From assembly GCA_044371405.1 (NCBI GenBank), contig JBILTS010000011.1:1-29789 (forward strand): a stretch of 29,789 nucleotides of DNA, read 5' to 3'. A model generated the notes under the pieces. That model made no database searches, was not told the origin of the DNA, and was given only the letters and a program-made list of their open reading frames with translations. The DNA is from RGEC01 sp044371405. GTDB taxonomy: Bacteria > Bacteroidota > Bacteroidia > NS11-12g > UBA955. Positions 22,635 to 29,789 of this stretch are shown here, piece by piece. The first letter of the stretch is position 1. Each line of letters opens with the position of its first letter. Both the position numbers and the translations under genes were made by a program.

Positions 22635-25034
22635 ATGAAAATAAAGCATACCCTTCTAATCGTCTTATTGGCACTCCTTTTTGGCGGTAAACAAGAACTG
22701 AAAGCCCAAACCCAGTATGGCTGGACATCAAGAACAGAATGTTTATCTGTATTCGGGAGTTACTCGGGCAAACAGGACAGCTGCTTAACCATATACTGGC
22801 AAGCCGGCGGAATAACATATACAGGTTATAGTTTCACCTACAAATTTGCCAAAAGCGGCACATATCAAGTTTGCATGAAGGTGAAAAATAACTGCAAAAC
22901 ATGGGATACCACCATCTGTAAATCAATAACTGTGGATACCTGTGCCCCCAACCCTTGCCTCAATTTCAAACCTGATTTCACCTGGAAGGCGGATTGCAGG
23001 ACAGTCAGATTTATGGCTTCATCAGGAATGAGTGGAAACACCGGAATAACATACAGTTGGACATGGGGCGACGGAAGTACCGGAACCGGCACAGATCCCA
23101 GCAAAGCTTATGTCAAGGATGGTGTTTATAAAGTTTGCCTTAAAGCGACCTGGAAGGTTCCCGGAACCACCACCGTTTGCGTGAAAGAAATATGCAAGGA
23201 AATTAAAATCAGTTGCACAAACCCCTGCAACATTAAGGGTGATCTAAAAATAACCTATGGTACCGGTGGACAAGTAAAATTTCAGGCAACAAGCAATAAT
23301 GGCTACTACTATACCTGGAAATTCGGCGATGGCAGCACTGGCAGTGGTCAAAATGTATCAAAATGGTATAAGAAACCAGGCACGTATGAGGTATGCGTAA
23401 CTATTTGCGACAAAACCAAAAAATGCTGCACCACCATTTGCAGAAAGGTTGTAATAGAAGCACCATGCAGATTGCAAGGTGGTTATTCATTTAAAAACAT
23501 TGGCAATGGTGTACATAAATTTTACGGATACAGCTCAGACAAAGGTGCCACATACTCATGGGATTTCGGCGACGGAACCAAAGGTACCGGTATGGCCCCA
23601 CAGAAAACCTACAGCAAGCCGGGCGTTTACAATGTTTGCGTTACCATAACATCGGCTGACAAGCGCTGTAAAATCACGGTATGCAGAAAGGTTGTAGTTG
23701 CATTTGCACAGAAGCCTTGCAATTGGGGACAGGCCGGATTCGGCATCACCAGTACCTCAACATGTGCTATTGTAAAGGTAGAGGCATACAACCTTGCAGA
23801 CTCCTGTATTTCCTATCAATGGACCGTTAACGGTGTTCATGTTGACAGCACCGGTGGACGTCTTAAAACAATCACACTGCCTAGAAACGGAACTTATACC
23901 ATCTGCCTGAAACTATACAACAGCTGCAGAAAATGTGATACCGTTATTTGCAAAACTGTTACCGTTTCTTGCTACAAAGAAACTTGCAACTGGAAAAAAG
24001 CCGGTGCAGGATTTACATACAGTGTGAAATGTCCAAACCTTGTGCTGGAAGCCAACAACCTAAACAATGGTTGTGTTAAATATTCTTTCACAATCAGCAC
24101 CCTGAACAATGTGCCGCTGGCTTCTTTTAATGGCAGAACACAAAACATAGGATTCAACAACAATGGCGATTACAACGTTTGTCTTAAGCTCACAGACACC
24201 TGTAAAAAATGCGATACGGTAATATGCCAGAGGATTACAATTAACTGTCAGCCGCAGTGCAACTGGAAGAAAGCGGGTGCCGGATTCTCGTACCGACTGG
24301 ATTGTAAAAAAGTAACCCTTACCGCAAACAATCTCAACAATGGCTGCGTAAAATACAGCTGGCTCAGCGGAGGGGTTGTAATAGGCACAGGGCAAACGCT
24401 CAACCACACATACGCAAATAATGGCACGTATAACATTTGCCTGAAGCTGAGTGATACCTGCAAAAAATGCGATACCAGCATCTGCCAGAGTGTTGTTGTA
24501 AACTGCAACCCCTGTTCAGCTACAGCCAAGTTTAGGGTAGACAGCATCAGCAAGTCGGGTATTGTGTATGTTACCAATCAAAGCACCGGGGCATTCTCTT
24601 ACAGCTGGGACTGGGGCGATTCAAGCTACAGCAAGATAAAATCGCCCATTTACCATGCATATAAATTTGGTGGTAGCCGCAAGATATGCCTCACGGTATG
24701 GGATTCTTTGGGCAAGTGCAGCACCACCTTCTGCATTACGGTTCAGGTAGTTAAATCACGCTCTTCACAACAAAACGGAGCCGTACAGATCGAAAAATCC
24801 GGAATGCAGATATATCCCAACCCGGCAGACCTCACTTCCACAATTACCTGGAATGGCCAATACAATGATTTGTTTGTATATGCCTCAACAGGCAAGCTGG
24901 TATACCATACAACTATATCAGGTGAAAGAACTACGCTGAAAACTTCTGAATTGCCCCCCGGCATCTACACCATTAAGTTAGAAGGAACTGAAGGCAAATG
25001 CATAAACCGACTGGTGGTTGAAAGAAATCCATAA
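22635..25034 (+). CDS. Cysteine-rich PKD-repeat surface protein with T9SS sorting tail
   Basis: The 799-residue protein starts with a signal peptide (MKIKHTLLIVLLALLFGGKQELKAQ). About eight PKD-like modules of 70-90 residues follow. The clearest have YSWDFGDGT followed by a GVYNVCVT strand (residues about 106-360 and 627-710). Three others are variants beginning CNW at residues 362, 451 and 542, the latter two reading CNWKKAGAGF. Nearly every module ends with a cysteine signature of the type VC-x(8-10)-KC-x2-T-x-C, giving a very high cysteine content likely to be disulfide-bonded outside the cell. The end is a type A T9SS sorting domain (MQIYPNPADLTSTITW...PPGIYTIKLEG). It is probably a surface adhesin or matrix protein. 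Ligand is unknown. A terminator follows at 25054-25083. Confidence 0.9.
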   Translation: MKIKHTLLIVLLALLFGGKQELKAQTQYGWTSRTECLSVFGSYSGKQDSCLTIYWQAGGITYTGYSFTYKFAKSGTYQVCMKVKNNCKTWDTTICKSITVDTCAPNPCLNFKPDFTWKADCRTVRFMASSGMSGNTGITYSWTWGDGSTGTGTDPSKAYVKDGVYKVCLKATWKVPGTTTVCVKEICKEIKISCTNPCNIKGDLKITYGTGGQVKFQATSNNGYYYTWKFGDGSTGSGQNVSKWYKKPGTYEVCVTICDKTKKCCTTICRKVVIEAPCRLQGGYSFKNIGNGVHKFYGYSSDKGATYSWDFGDGTKGTGMAPQKTYSKPGVYNVCVTITSADKRCKITVCRKVVVAFAQKPCNWGQAGFGITSTSTCAIVKVEAYNLADSCISYQWTVNGVHVDSTGGRLKTITLPRNGTYTICLKLYNSCRKCDTVICKTVTVSCYKETCNWKKAGAGFTYSVKCPNLVLEANNLNNGCVKYSFTISTLNNVPLASFNGRTQNIGFNNNGDYNVCLKLTDTCKKCDTVICQRITINCQPQCNWKKAGAGFSYRLDCKKVTLTANNLNNGCVKYSWLSGGVVIGTGQTLNHTYANNGTYNICLKLSDTCKKCDTSICQSVVVNCNPCSATAKFRVDSISKSGIVYVTNQSTGAFSYSWDWGDSSYSKIKSPIYHAYKFGGSRKICLTVWDSLGKCSTTFCITVQVVKSRSSQQNGAVQIEKSGMQIYPNPADLTSTITWNGQYNDLFVYASTGKLVYHTTISGERTTLKTSELPPGIYTIKLEGTEGKCINRLVVERNP
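23718..24512 (+). repeat. Three tandem CNW-type PKD variant modules within the surface protein gene
   Basis: The modules begin at 23718, 23985 and 24258 and are 267, 273 and 255 bp long. The second and third are the closest pair; both encode CNWKKAGAGF, ANNLNNGCVKYS and DTCKKCDT. Their DNA has drifted at synonymous sites: in the NGCVKYS stretch most codons differ while the residues do not. The copies are therefore old and under selection for protein sequence. Confidence 0.75.
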
Positions 25035-25053
25035 ACTGAATTTATCCCCAAAC

Positions 25054-25083
25054 AAGAAGCAGGCAAGTCCTGCTTTTTGTTTT
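25054..25083 (+). terminator. Intrinsic terminator after the PKD-repeat protein gene
   Basis: AAGCAGG (25057-25063) pairs perfectly with CCTGCTT (25069-25075) around CAAGT, and the stem runs directly into a T-rich tail (TTTTTGTTTTT). It lies 20 bp after the stop codon. Confidence 0.85.
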
Positions 25084-25143
25084 TATAACGATTAAACTAT
25101 TGATTAATGTGACAAAAATCGCCTTTACACATTTTATTATTTG

Positions 25144-25151
25144 TAATTTTG
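25144..25151 (+). promoter_or_regulatory. Promoter -7 element (TAATTTTG) for the universal stress protein gene
   Basis: An exact TAnnTTTG match followed by CA ends 19 bp before the ATG at 25171 and lies downstream of the terminator at 25054-25083, so the gene is transcribed on its own. Confidence 0.6.
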
Positions 25152-25170
25152 CACCAATAATCAAATCAAT

Positions 25171-26037
25171 ATGCAACGTAAAACCAATAACAACATTCTA
25201 GTACCTACTGATTTTTCCGATGTGGCATCCAGCGCTTTGGGTCATGCCATTAAAGTTGCTCAGACATACAAGAATGAAATCACCCTGCTTAATATAGTGG
25301 ATGAAGGCCTTTTCGGTGGAATTTTCGCAGGTGGCAATCAAAGTGAACTGGTGAAAGAGGCCATACAGAACCGATTAAACAACATAGCTACAGAGGTAAA
25401 AGAAAAACATGGTATCAATGTGCACACCCGCATTGGTTCCGGCCGCATATACAAAACCATTTCCAATATCGCCAACGATGAAAGTTTCGACTCAATCATC
25501 ATGGGTAGCCATGGTGCCAATGGACTCGAACAGGTAATTGGATCAAACGCAAGCCGCACCATACAAAATGCTGAGGTGCCGGTGGTAGTGGTAAAAAATC
25601 ACTCAGTGGGTGAAGGTTACAAAAAGATAGTGATGCCCATGGACTTATCAATTGAAAGTCGCCAGAAAACAGACTGGGCCATCCATGTAGCCAAAAAGTT
25701 CAATTCAGAAATACATGTGGCCTACCAGGGAAGCACTGATGAGTTCACCCAAAATAGAATCAAGGCCAATGTTAAAGCAGTAGAAAACAAGCTTGCCCAA
25801 AACAGTGTAAATTTTAAATCTGTTGAAATTGAAGACAAACTGCTGGAAAATTATGCTACCGAAATCATGAACTATGCTGAAAAAGCCAATGCAGATTTAA
25901 TCATGGTAATGACAGATCTGGATTTCGGCATCACGGATATGATTCGTGGTACATACACCCAACAAATCGTAAACAGAAGCAATACGCCAGTTATGTGCAT
26001 TCATCCTAAAGAAACAGGATTCACCTACGATTATTAA
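25171..26037 (+). CDS. Tandem universal stress protein (UspA family)
   Basis: The 288-residue cytoplasmic protein has two Usp domains in tandem. The first (about 1-147) starts NNNILVPTDFSDVASSAL and contains the nucleotide-binding-type pattern MGSHGANGLEQVIGSNAS; the spacing between its two glycine groups is one residue shorter than the usual G-x2-G-x9-G(S/T). The second (about 150-288) starts KKIVMPMDLSIESRQKTDWA and has IMVMTDLDFGITDMIRGTYT in the equivalent place, without the glycine pattern, so it probably does not bind ATP. Such tandem proteins are common in Bacteroidetes stress responses; the partner is unknown. It stands alone, with its own promoter and terminator. Confidence 0.93.
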   Translation: MQRKTNNNILVPTDFSDVASSALGHAIKVAQTYKNEITLLNIVDEGLFGGIFAGGNQSELVKEAIQNRLNNIATEVKEKHGINVHTRIGSGRIYKTISNIANDESFDSIIMGSHGANGLEQVIGSNASRTIQNAEVPVVVVKNHSVGEGYKKIVMPMDLSIESRQKTDWAIHVAKKFNSEIHVAYQGSTDEFTQNRIKANVKAVENKLAQNSVNFKSVEIEDKLLENYATEIMNYAEKANADLIMVMTDLDFGITDMIRGTYTQQIVNRSNTPVMCIHPKETGFTYDY

Positions 26038-26054
26038 TAAAATTAGATACTCGC

Positions 26055-26081
26055 AAAAACCGCCGGACCGGCGGTTTTTTT
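26055..26081. terminator. Bidirectional terminator between uspA and the TonB receptor gene
   Basis: CCGCC (26060-26064) pairs with GGCGG (26070-26074) around GGACC, flanked by five A residues on the left and seven T residues on the right. The plus strand therefore ends in a T-run for uspA, and the minus strand in a T-run for the convergent receptor gene. Confidence 0.85.
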
Positions 26082-26086
26082 ATGGA

Positions 26087-28489
26087 TTAAAAGTCAAGAA
26101 TCACGCCAATGGTAGGCAGCACAGTACCGGATGTATTGGGCAAAAAATCTGCTTTATACTGAAGTGGATTGGAGGAATCGGTTATCAGCGAGCCATCTTT
26201 ATTCCTGGCCGCAATCAGCGTGTTGGGACCAACGTACTGGGTATTAAAGAAATTTTGAATATCCAGGTATAAATTCAATGAACTCTTTCTAAAATACCAC
26301 AATTTATCTACCCTGACATCAAACTGATTAAAATTACCAACCCTCACTGAATTCAATCTACCATAGTTAGGCACAGCCTGCCCCACCACATCCCAGCTGG
26401 TCTTCAGCAGAGAACGGTTCGTGTCGTATGGTGTAAAGGGTCTGCCGGTGATGAATCTCCACTTCACACCCAATTCCCAGTTGCGCTTAAGTTTCATACC
26501 TCCGGTAAGCACAACAGTATGCCGGCTGTCCCATGCGCTGGCCACCTGCCTGCCATCCTTGTCGGAAAAACTACTCCAGCAGAGTGTGTAGCTAACGATG
26601 CCATACAGGCCTTTTCGACTCCTCCTTTGCGCCAGAAACTCCATACCATATGCCTGTCCTGTTCCGTTGAATGTGACCGGTTCATTACCTACAATGGCAA
26701 AATCTCCGCCTAGATTTCCCAAACTGATTCCCTCACGAATACTGACGGGATAATGCTGGTATTGCTTATAAAATCCCTCCAGGGTAATTTTGGTTTCTGA
26801 ACCATAGTTGTATTGAAAACCGGCAGCGGCCATGCTATTTCGCAAATATCTAAGCGTGGATTGATTGGCAAGCTTGCCAGCGTTATCCCGGTAACCCATT
26901 AATGTATAGGCCGGTAACTGGTTAAAACGCCCCACGTTGGCATTGAAGAAAACTCCTGCGATTACGGGAACAGATGCAGATAATGATATTCCCGGCTGAT
27001 TCAGGGGATTAGACGTGGTTGCATTGTATCCTGATCCATCCAAACGCAAACCCATAGCTATCATGGCGCCTGATGCAAAGCTGCGGTTCCATTTGCTAAA
27101 CAAATTGTATTTTACCACATTCAAATCACTTTGGAAGTCAATGGTCTGTGGGCCTGCGGGTGTATTGATTCGGTTGAATGTTTTATTCCCGTACTGAGCA
27201 AATTCAAATCCGCCCCCATTCATTACAGACCACCGACCATAGCGCCTTGACTGCTCATAGCGAAGTTTGTTTTCCTCTTCTGTACTTCTGTAATCCAAGA
27301 TTTTCTTTGCCGGATCGGTTTCATCATTGTCTTCATACTTTGTATTGGTATTGCTGAGCATATTGCGGCTCAAAAAAACCTGATGCTTTGATTTACCATA
27401 ATATGTGTAGGAAGTACCTATCATGTAGTTCCACTGCTGATAGTTAGGAATATAGCCCAGAATGTATTCATTGGTTTTTAGTTTCAGTGTATCAGTAATT
27501 CCCTCATTCACCCCTTTGTTCAGCCGGAAATAATCTACAGCCCCCAGCAATACCACATTGAGCTCTGACTTATCGCTTAATTTCGTTTTGACCTTGGCCT
27601 GATAATCAATAAAATTGGGAAGAAATGGCAGTTTCAACAAGGTAAATAAGCCTTGGAGATAGCTCTGACGGGCAGAAACAATAAAAGTCGTTTTTTTGGA
27701 TTTCCCCAGGGGTCCATCAGCCGTAAAACCCAGATCGGAACTGCCCAGGGTAAATCGAAATTTGGGTTTATCCATGTTTCCGTCTATTTGCCTGAAATCC
27801 ACCACAGCACTCATTCCATTTGCATAGTTGATGGGAAATGCCCCAGTGTAGAAATTTACTTCTTTGATAAAATTAACATTGAGAATACCGACCGGGCCAC
27901 CGGTACTGCCTTGGGTTTGAAAGTGATTGATGACAGGTATTTCAAAGCCATCCAGGTAAAATTTGTTTTCTACGGGTGAACCACCACGAATGACAATATC
28001 ATTTCTAAAACTGGGAACGCTGATTACGCCGGGAAGCGACTGCACAATTTTACTGATGTCTCGGTTGCCTCCGGGATTTCGTTCTATCTCACGGATACTG
28101 AGAGACTGAGCACCAACGGGGCTTTCTGCTCTTCGGGCCTGCAGGGCGCTTCGGGAAATATTAACCGTACCTACACTCCGCGACAAGCTTTCCATGCTAA
28201 TCTGCACAAAAGGGCTTTTGTCAAAAGTGAAAAGTATTTCTGCTGCAAACGCTTCAGCATATCCTTCCTTTGCTGCACCTAGCACATAAAAGCCGGGTTC
28301 GGCAAGGTTCAGCACAAAATTTCCGGACGTATCGGTTTTGCCGGTGATGGCTGTCTTTAAAATTTTTACTTCAGCTCCGATCAAAGGAGCGTTGGTGGCA
28401 GCATCCTTTACGATGCCTTTAACGATGATGTTTTGAGAAAAAACCGGTGTGAGGAGCACGCTGAGTGCAGTTATAAACCAGAAACGCAT
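26087..28489 (-). CDS. TonB-dependent outer-membrane receptor with carboxypeptidase-regulatory-like domain
   Basis: The start at 28489 gives a clean signal peptide (MRFWFITALSVLLTPVFSQ) and an 800-residue protein. An N-terminal CarboxypepD_reg-like domain (NIIVKGIVKDAATNAPLIGAEV...TDTSGNFVLNL) is followed by a plug domain (about 115-240: IVQSLPGVISVPSFRNDIVI, RGGSPVENKFYLDGFEIP). A beta-barrel runs to the C-terminus and ends in an aromatic residue (TIGVILDF). It should import a ligand across the outer membrane using TonB energy. There is no SusD partner, no siderophore or vitamin gene and no clear regulatory site nearby, so the substrate cannot be inferred. It belongs to the non-SusC receptors with an NHFQTQGSTGGPVGILNVNF-type plug. 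It converges with uspA across a shared terminator. Confidence 0.92.
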   Translation of the reverse strand: MRFWFITALSVLLTPVFSQNIIVKGIVKDAATNAPLIGAEVKILKTAITGKTDTSGNFVLNLAEPGFYVLGAAKEGYAEAFAAEILFTFDKSPFVQISMESLSRSVGTVNISRSALQARRAESPVGAQSLSIREIERNPGGNRDISKIVQSLPGVISVPSFRNDIVIRGGSPVENKFYLDGFEIPVINHFQTQGSTGGPVGILNVNFIKEVNFYTGAFPINYANGMSAVVDFRQIDGNMDKPKFRFTLGSSDLGFTADGPLGKSKKTTFIVSARQSYLQGLFTLLKLPFLPNFIDYQAKVKTKLSDKSELNVVLLGAVDYFRLNKGVNEGITDTLKLKTNEYILGYIPNYQQWNYMIGTSYTYYGKSKHQVFLSRNMLSNTNTKYEDNDETDPAKKILDYRSTEEENKLRYEQSRRYGRWSVMNGGGFEFAQYGNKTFNRINTPAGPQTIDFQSDLNVVKYNLFSKWNRSFASGAMIAMGLRLDGSGYNATTSNPLNQPGISLSASVPVIAGVFFNANVGRFNQLPAYTLMGYRDNAGKLANQSTLRYLRNSMAAAGFQYNYGSETKITLEGFYKQYQHYPVSIREGISLGNLGGDFAIVGNEPVTFNGTGQAYGMEFLAQRRSRKGLYGIVSYTLCWSSFSDKDGRQVASAWDSRHTVVLTGGMKLKRNWELGVKWRFITGRPFTPYDTNRSLLKTSWDVVGQAVPNYGRLNSVRVGNFNQFDVRVDKLWYFRKSSLNLYLDIQNFFNTQYVGPNTLIAARNKDGSLITDSSNPLQYKADFLPNTSGTVLPTIGVILDF

Positions 28490-28618
28490 AAACATTAAAC
28501 AAAACACCTCTTAAAAAGTTCAACAAAACCCTAAAAACCTAAATCATTACCAATAAAAACAGAATAGAGGGCACGGTGCTGTTTGATGTTAATCAGCATT
28601 CTGAGGGAATAGAAATTT

Positions 28619-28626
28619 CAACTTTG
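28619..28626 (+). promoter_or_regulatory. Probable -7 promoter element (CAACTTTG) for the small heat-shock protein
   Basis: CAACTTTG matches TAnnTTTG at seven of eight positions, is followed by CA, and ends 25 bp before the ATG at 28652. No good -33 element is visible, and I see no CIRCE-type inverted repeat nearby. Confidence 0.35.
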
Positions 28627-28651
28627 CATTTCAACATTAATTCAAAATATC

Positions 28652-29092
28652 ATGAGCACATTAGCCACCACCACTGCCCGGATGTTTCCGGCATTCACCT
28701 CCCTGTGGGAAGATTTACTAAACAAAGACTTACTGGAATGGGATGGGGATTTGACAGCTTCAACGCCTTCTGTCAATGTCAGGGAAACAGACAAAGATTT
28801 CAGAATTGAACTTGCCGCACCGGGTATGAAAAAAGATGATTTCAACATTGAACTGCAAAACAATGTGCTGACCATCTCAACTGAAAAAAAAGAACAAAAG
28901 GAGGAAAAGCTGGAAGGCAAGTTTTTAAGACGGGAATATAGCTACCGGGCATTCCAGCGCTCTTTTGCCCTGCCTGAAAACTGTGAAAGAGACAGTATTA
29001 AAGCAACCTATACAGACGGAATACTAAATATAAGTCTGAACAAAAAATACGTGGAAGCCACTACCACATCCATGAAAATCCAGGTGAAATAA
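28652..29092 (+). CDS. Small heat-shock protein, Hsp20/alpha-crystallin family
   Basis: This 146-residue cytoplasmic holdase chaperone keeps unfolding proteins soluble under heat or stress. The N-terminal arm (FPAFTSLWEDLLNKDLLEWD) is followed by the alpha-crystallin domain: TPSVNVRETDKDFRIELAAPGMKKDDFNIELQNNVLTIS, then EEKLEGKFLRREYSYRAFQRSFALPENCERDSIKATYTDGILNI. The A-x-x-x-(N/D)G(I/V)L motif is present as ATYTDGILNI. The tail ends MKIQVK, a likely I-x-V-type contact. It is monocistronic, with a strong terminator downstream. Confidence 0.95.
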   Translation: MSTLATTTARMFPAFTSLWEDLLNKDLLEWDGDLTASTPSVNVRETDKDFRIELAAPGMKKDDFNIELQNNVLTISTEKKEQKEEKLEGKFLRREYSYRAFQRSFALPENCERDSIKATYTDGILNISLNKKYVEATTTSMKIQVK

Positions 29093-29112
29093 TCTGTCAG
29101 TATTTTCCTGTT

Positions 29113-29138
29113 AAATCCCTCTTTGCGGAGGGATTTTT
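29113..29138 (+). terminator. Intrinsic terminator after the small heat-shock protein gene
   Basis: AAATCCCTC (29113-29121) pairs perfectly with GAGGGATTT (29128-29136) around TTTGCG, and T residues follow. It separates the heat-shock gene from secA. Confidence 0.85.
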
Positions 29139-29178
29139 CATTTTCAGCCAAAATGTCGGTATTTTCATCATTTCCTTA

Positions 29179-29209
29179 TTTGGCTTACATGTTGTAATAT
29201 GTAATTTCG
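29179..29209 (+). promoter_or_regulatory. Promoter for secA (TTTG-N19-TAATTTCG)
   Basis: TTTG (29179-29182), a 19-bp spacer and TAATTTCG (29202-29209, seven of eight) form the best complete Bacteroidetes-type promoter pair in the window. It ends 11 bp before the secA ATG, giving a very short leader. Confidence 0.6.
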
Positions 29210-29220
29210 CACCTTAACCC

Positions 29221-29789
29221 ATGATTGGAAAACTCATATCCGGACTTGGCAATATTTTTGGCGGAAACAAGACAGACCGTGACCGCAAGGAAATAGAGCC
29301 CATTGTCGTAAAAATAAACGAGCATTTTGCTTCTTACGCCTCGCTAAGCAATGATGAATTGCGAAACAAAACCGTTGAATTCATAGATAGAATCAATGTT
29401 TATTTAACAGAAATTGATGGCAGAATAGCTGATGCAAAAGCGCAATTGGATCAGACCCCAGAAGACCAGACCGATGCCCGCGATGGACTTTTTCACCAGA
29501 TTGATGAACTGGAAAAAAGCCGTGACAGCAGTCTGGAAGAAATTCTGGCAGAAATACTGCCCGAAGCTTTTGCAGCCGTGAAAGAGGCCGCCCGCAGGCT
29601 AACCGAGAATGAAAAACTGACCGTTATCGCTACAGATCTCGACAAAGAAATAGCCGTAAACCACGGCCATGTGGAAATTCAGGGCGACAAAGCCATATAC
29701 AGCAATGAATGGATTGCAGCAGGCGGACAAATTCGCTGGAACATGGTACATTATGATGTGCAGCTCATAGGTGGTATTGCACTTCACCG
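29221..29789 (+). CDS. secA: Preprotein translocase ATPase SecA, N-terminal part (runs off the window)
   Basis: SecA is the ATPase that pushes preproteins through SecYEG. The first 189 codons are present. The opening (IGKLISGLGNIFGGNKTDRDRKEIEP, then INEHFASYASLSNDELRNKT) matches the Bacteroidetes SecA N-terminus. The insertion with a coiled, charged stretch (DGRIADAKAQLDQTPEDQTDARDGLFHQIDELEKSRDSSL) is usual in this phylum. The end (ILPEAFAAVKEAARR... then WNMVHYDVQLIGGIALH) is the SecA DEAD motor lead-in, where MVHYDVQLIGG is diagnostic. The Walker A motif lies just beyond the window. It has its own promoter. Confidence 0.95.
   Translation, partial: MIGKLISGLGNIFGGNKTDRDRKEIEPIVVKINEHFASYASLSNDELRNKTVEFIDRINVYLTEIDGRIADAKAQLDQTPEDQTDARDGLFHQIDELEKSRDSSLEEILAEILPEAFAAVKEAARRLTENEKLTVIATDLDKEIAVNHGHVEIQGDKAIYSNEWIAAGGQIRWNMVHYDVQLIGGIALH

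Noticed and set aside
22635..25034. Tandem DNA repeat or mobile element in the PKD gene
   Set aside because: The repetition is at protein level; the DNA of the modules has diverged at synonymous sites and there are no terminal repeats or transposase.
1..29789. CRISPR array, prophage, insertion sequence, integrase, rRNA or tRNA genes
   Set aside because: No regularly spaced direct repeats, no phage structural or transposase-like proteins and no tRNA or rRNA signatures were seen on either strand.

Overview
The window looks like a chromosomal segment of a Bacteroidetes (Bacteroidota) bacterium. Three things point there. (1) Surface proteins have type IX secretion system (T9SS) C-terminal sorting tails (PKD protein at 22635-25034, VWA protein at 10070-12028). 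(2) Several promoters match the Bacteroidetes TTTG-N19-21-TAnnTTTG type. (3) The families are typical: DUF4271, a Bacteroidetes-type SecA, a CarboxypepD_reg-like TonB receptor, a YtxJ redox protein, MenD. Most of the window is core genome; I see no prophage, transposon, CRISPR array, tRNA or rRNA.

Layout. 1-1445 (-) is the N-terminal part of a giant Ig-like secreted protein, followed by an AT-rich gap. 1744-7292 holds release factor 3 (prfC, -), a secreted hypothetical protein (-), the ribosome GTPase TypA (+) and a patatin lipase (-). 7293-7559 is a regulatory gap with a candidate small RNA, its terminator and a promoter for lpd. 7560-8944 is lpd (dihydrolipoyl dehydrogenase), split into two reading frames by a probable one-base deletion in a G run. 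8959-9957 (-) is a lone YhcG/DUF1016 nuclease, and 10070-12028 (-) a VWA/T9SS protein. 12108-14961 (+) is a tight run: metallo-beta-lactamase hydrolase, menD, NAD(P)-binding protein. 14951-16827 (-) holds a beta-barrel-like protein, then smpB, a hotdog thioesterase, ytxJ and a 42-residue lipoprotein, the last four overlapping one another. 16826-18016 (+) is a THUMP-like methyltransferase. 18017-21337 (-) is an overlapping Omp85-like / DUF4271 / hemD operon, diverging from hemW (+). 22635-25034 (+) is a cysteine-rich PKD-repeat T9SS protein, followed by uspA (+), a TonB receptor (-), a small heat-shock protein (+) and the start of secA (+).

How the genes relate. hemD and hemW share a divergent intergenic region and both concern tetrapyrrole/heme. 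prfC, typA and smpB belong to translation and ribosome rescue. menD and lpd serve respiration and central metabolism. Gene packing is tight: many genes overlap by 1-11 bp, some convergent pairs have no terminator, and several starts appear to be GTG, TTG or even ATA/ATT.

I do not see a clear new multi-gene system. The items most worth a second look are the lpd frameshift, the terminator-ended small RNA candidate upstream of it, the unannotated small lipoprotein heading the ytxJ-thioesterase-smpB operon (with its ATG-less thioesterase), and the cysteine-rich PKD adhesin.
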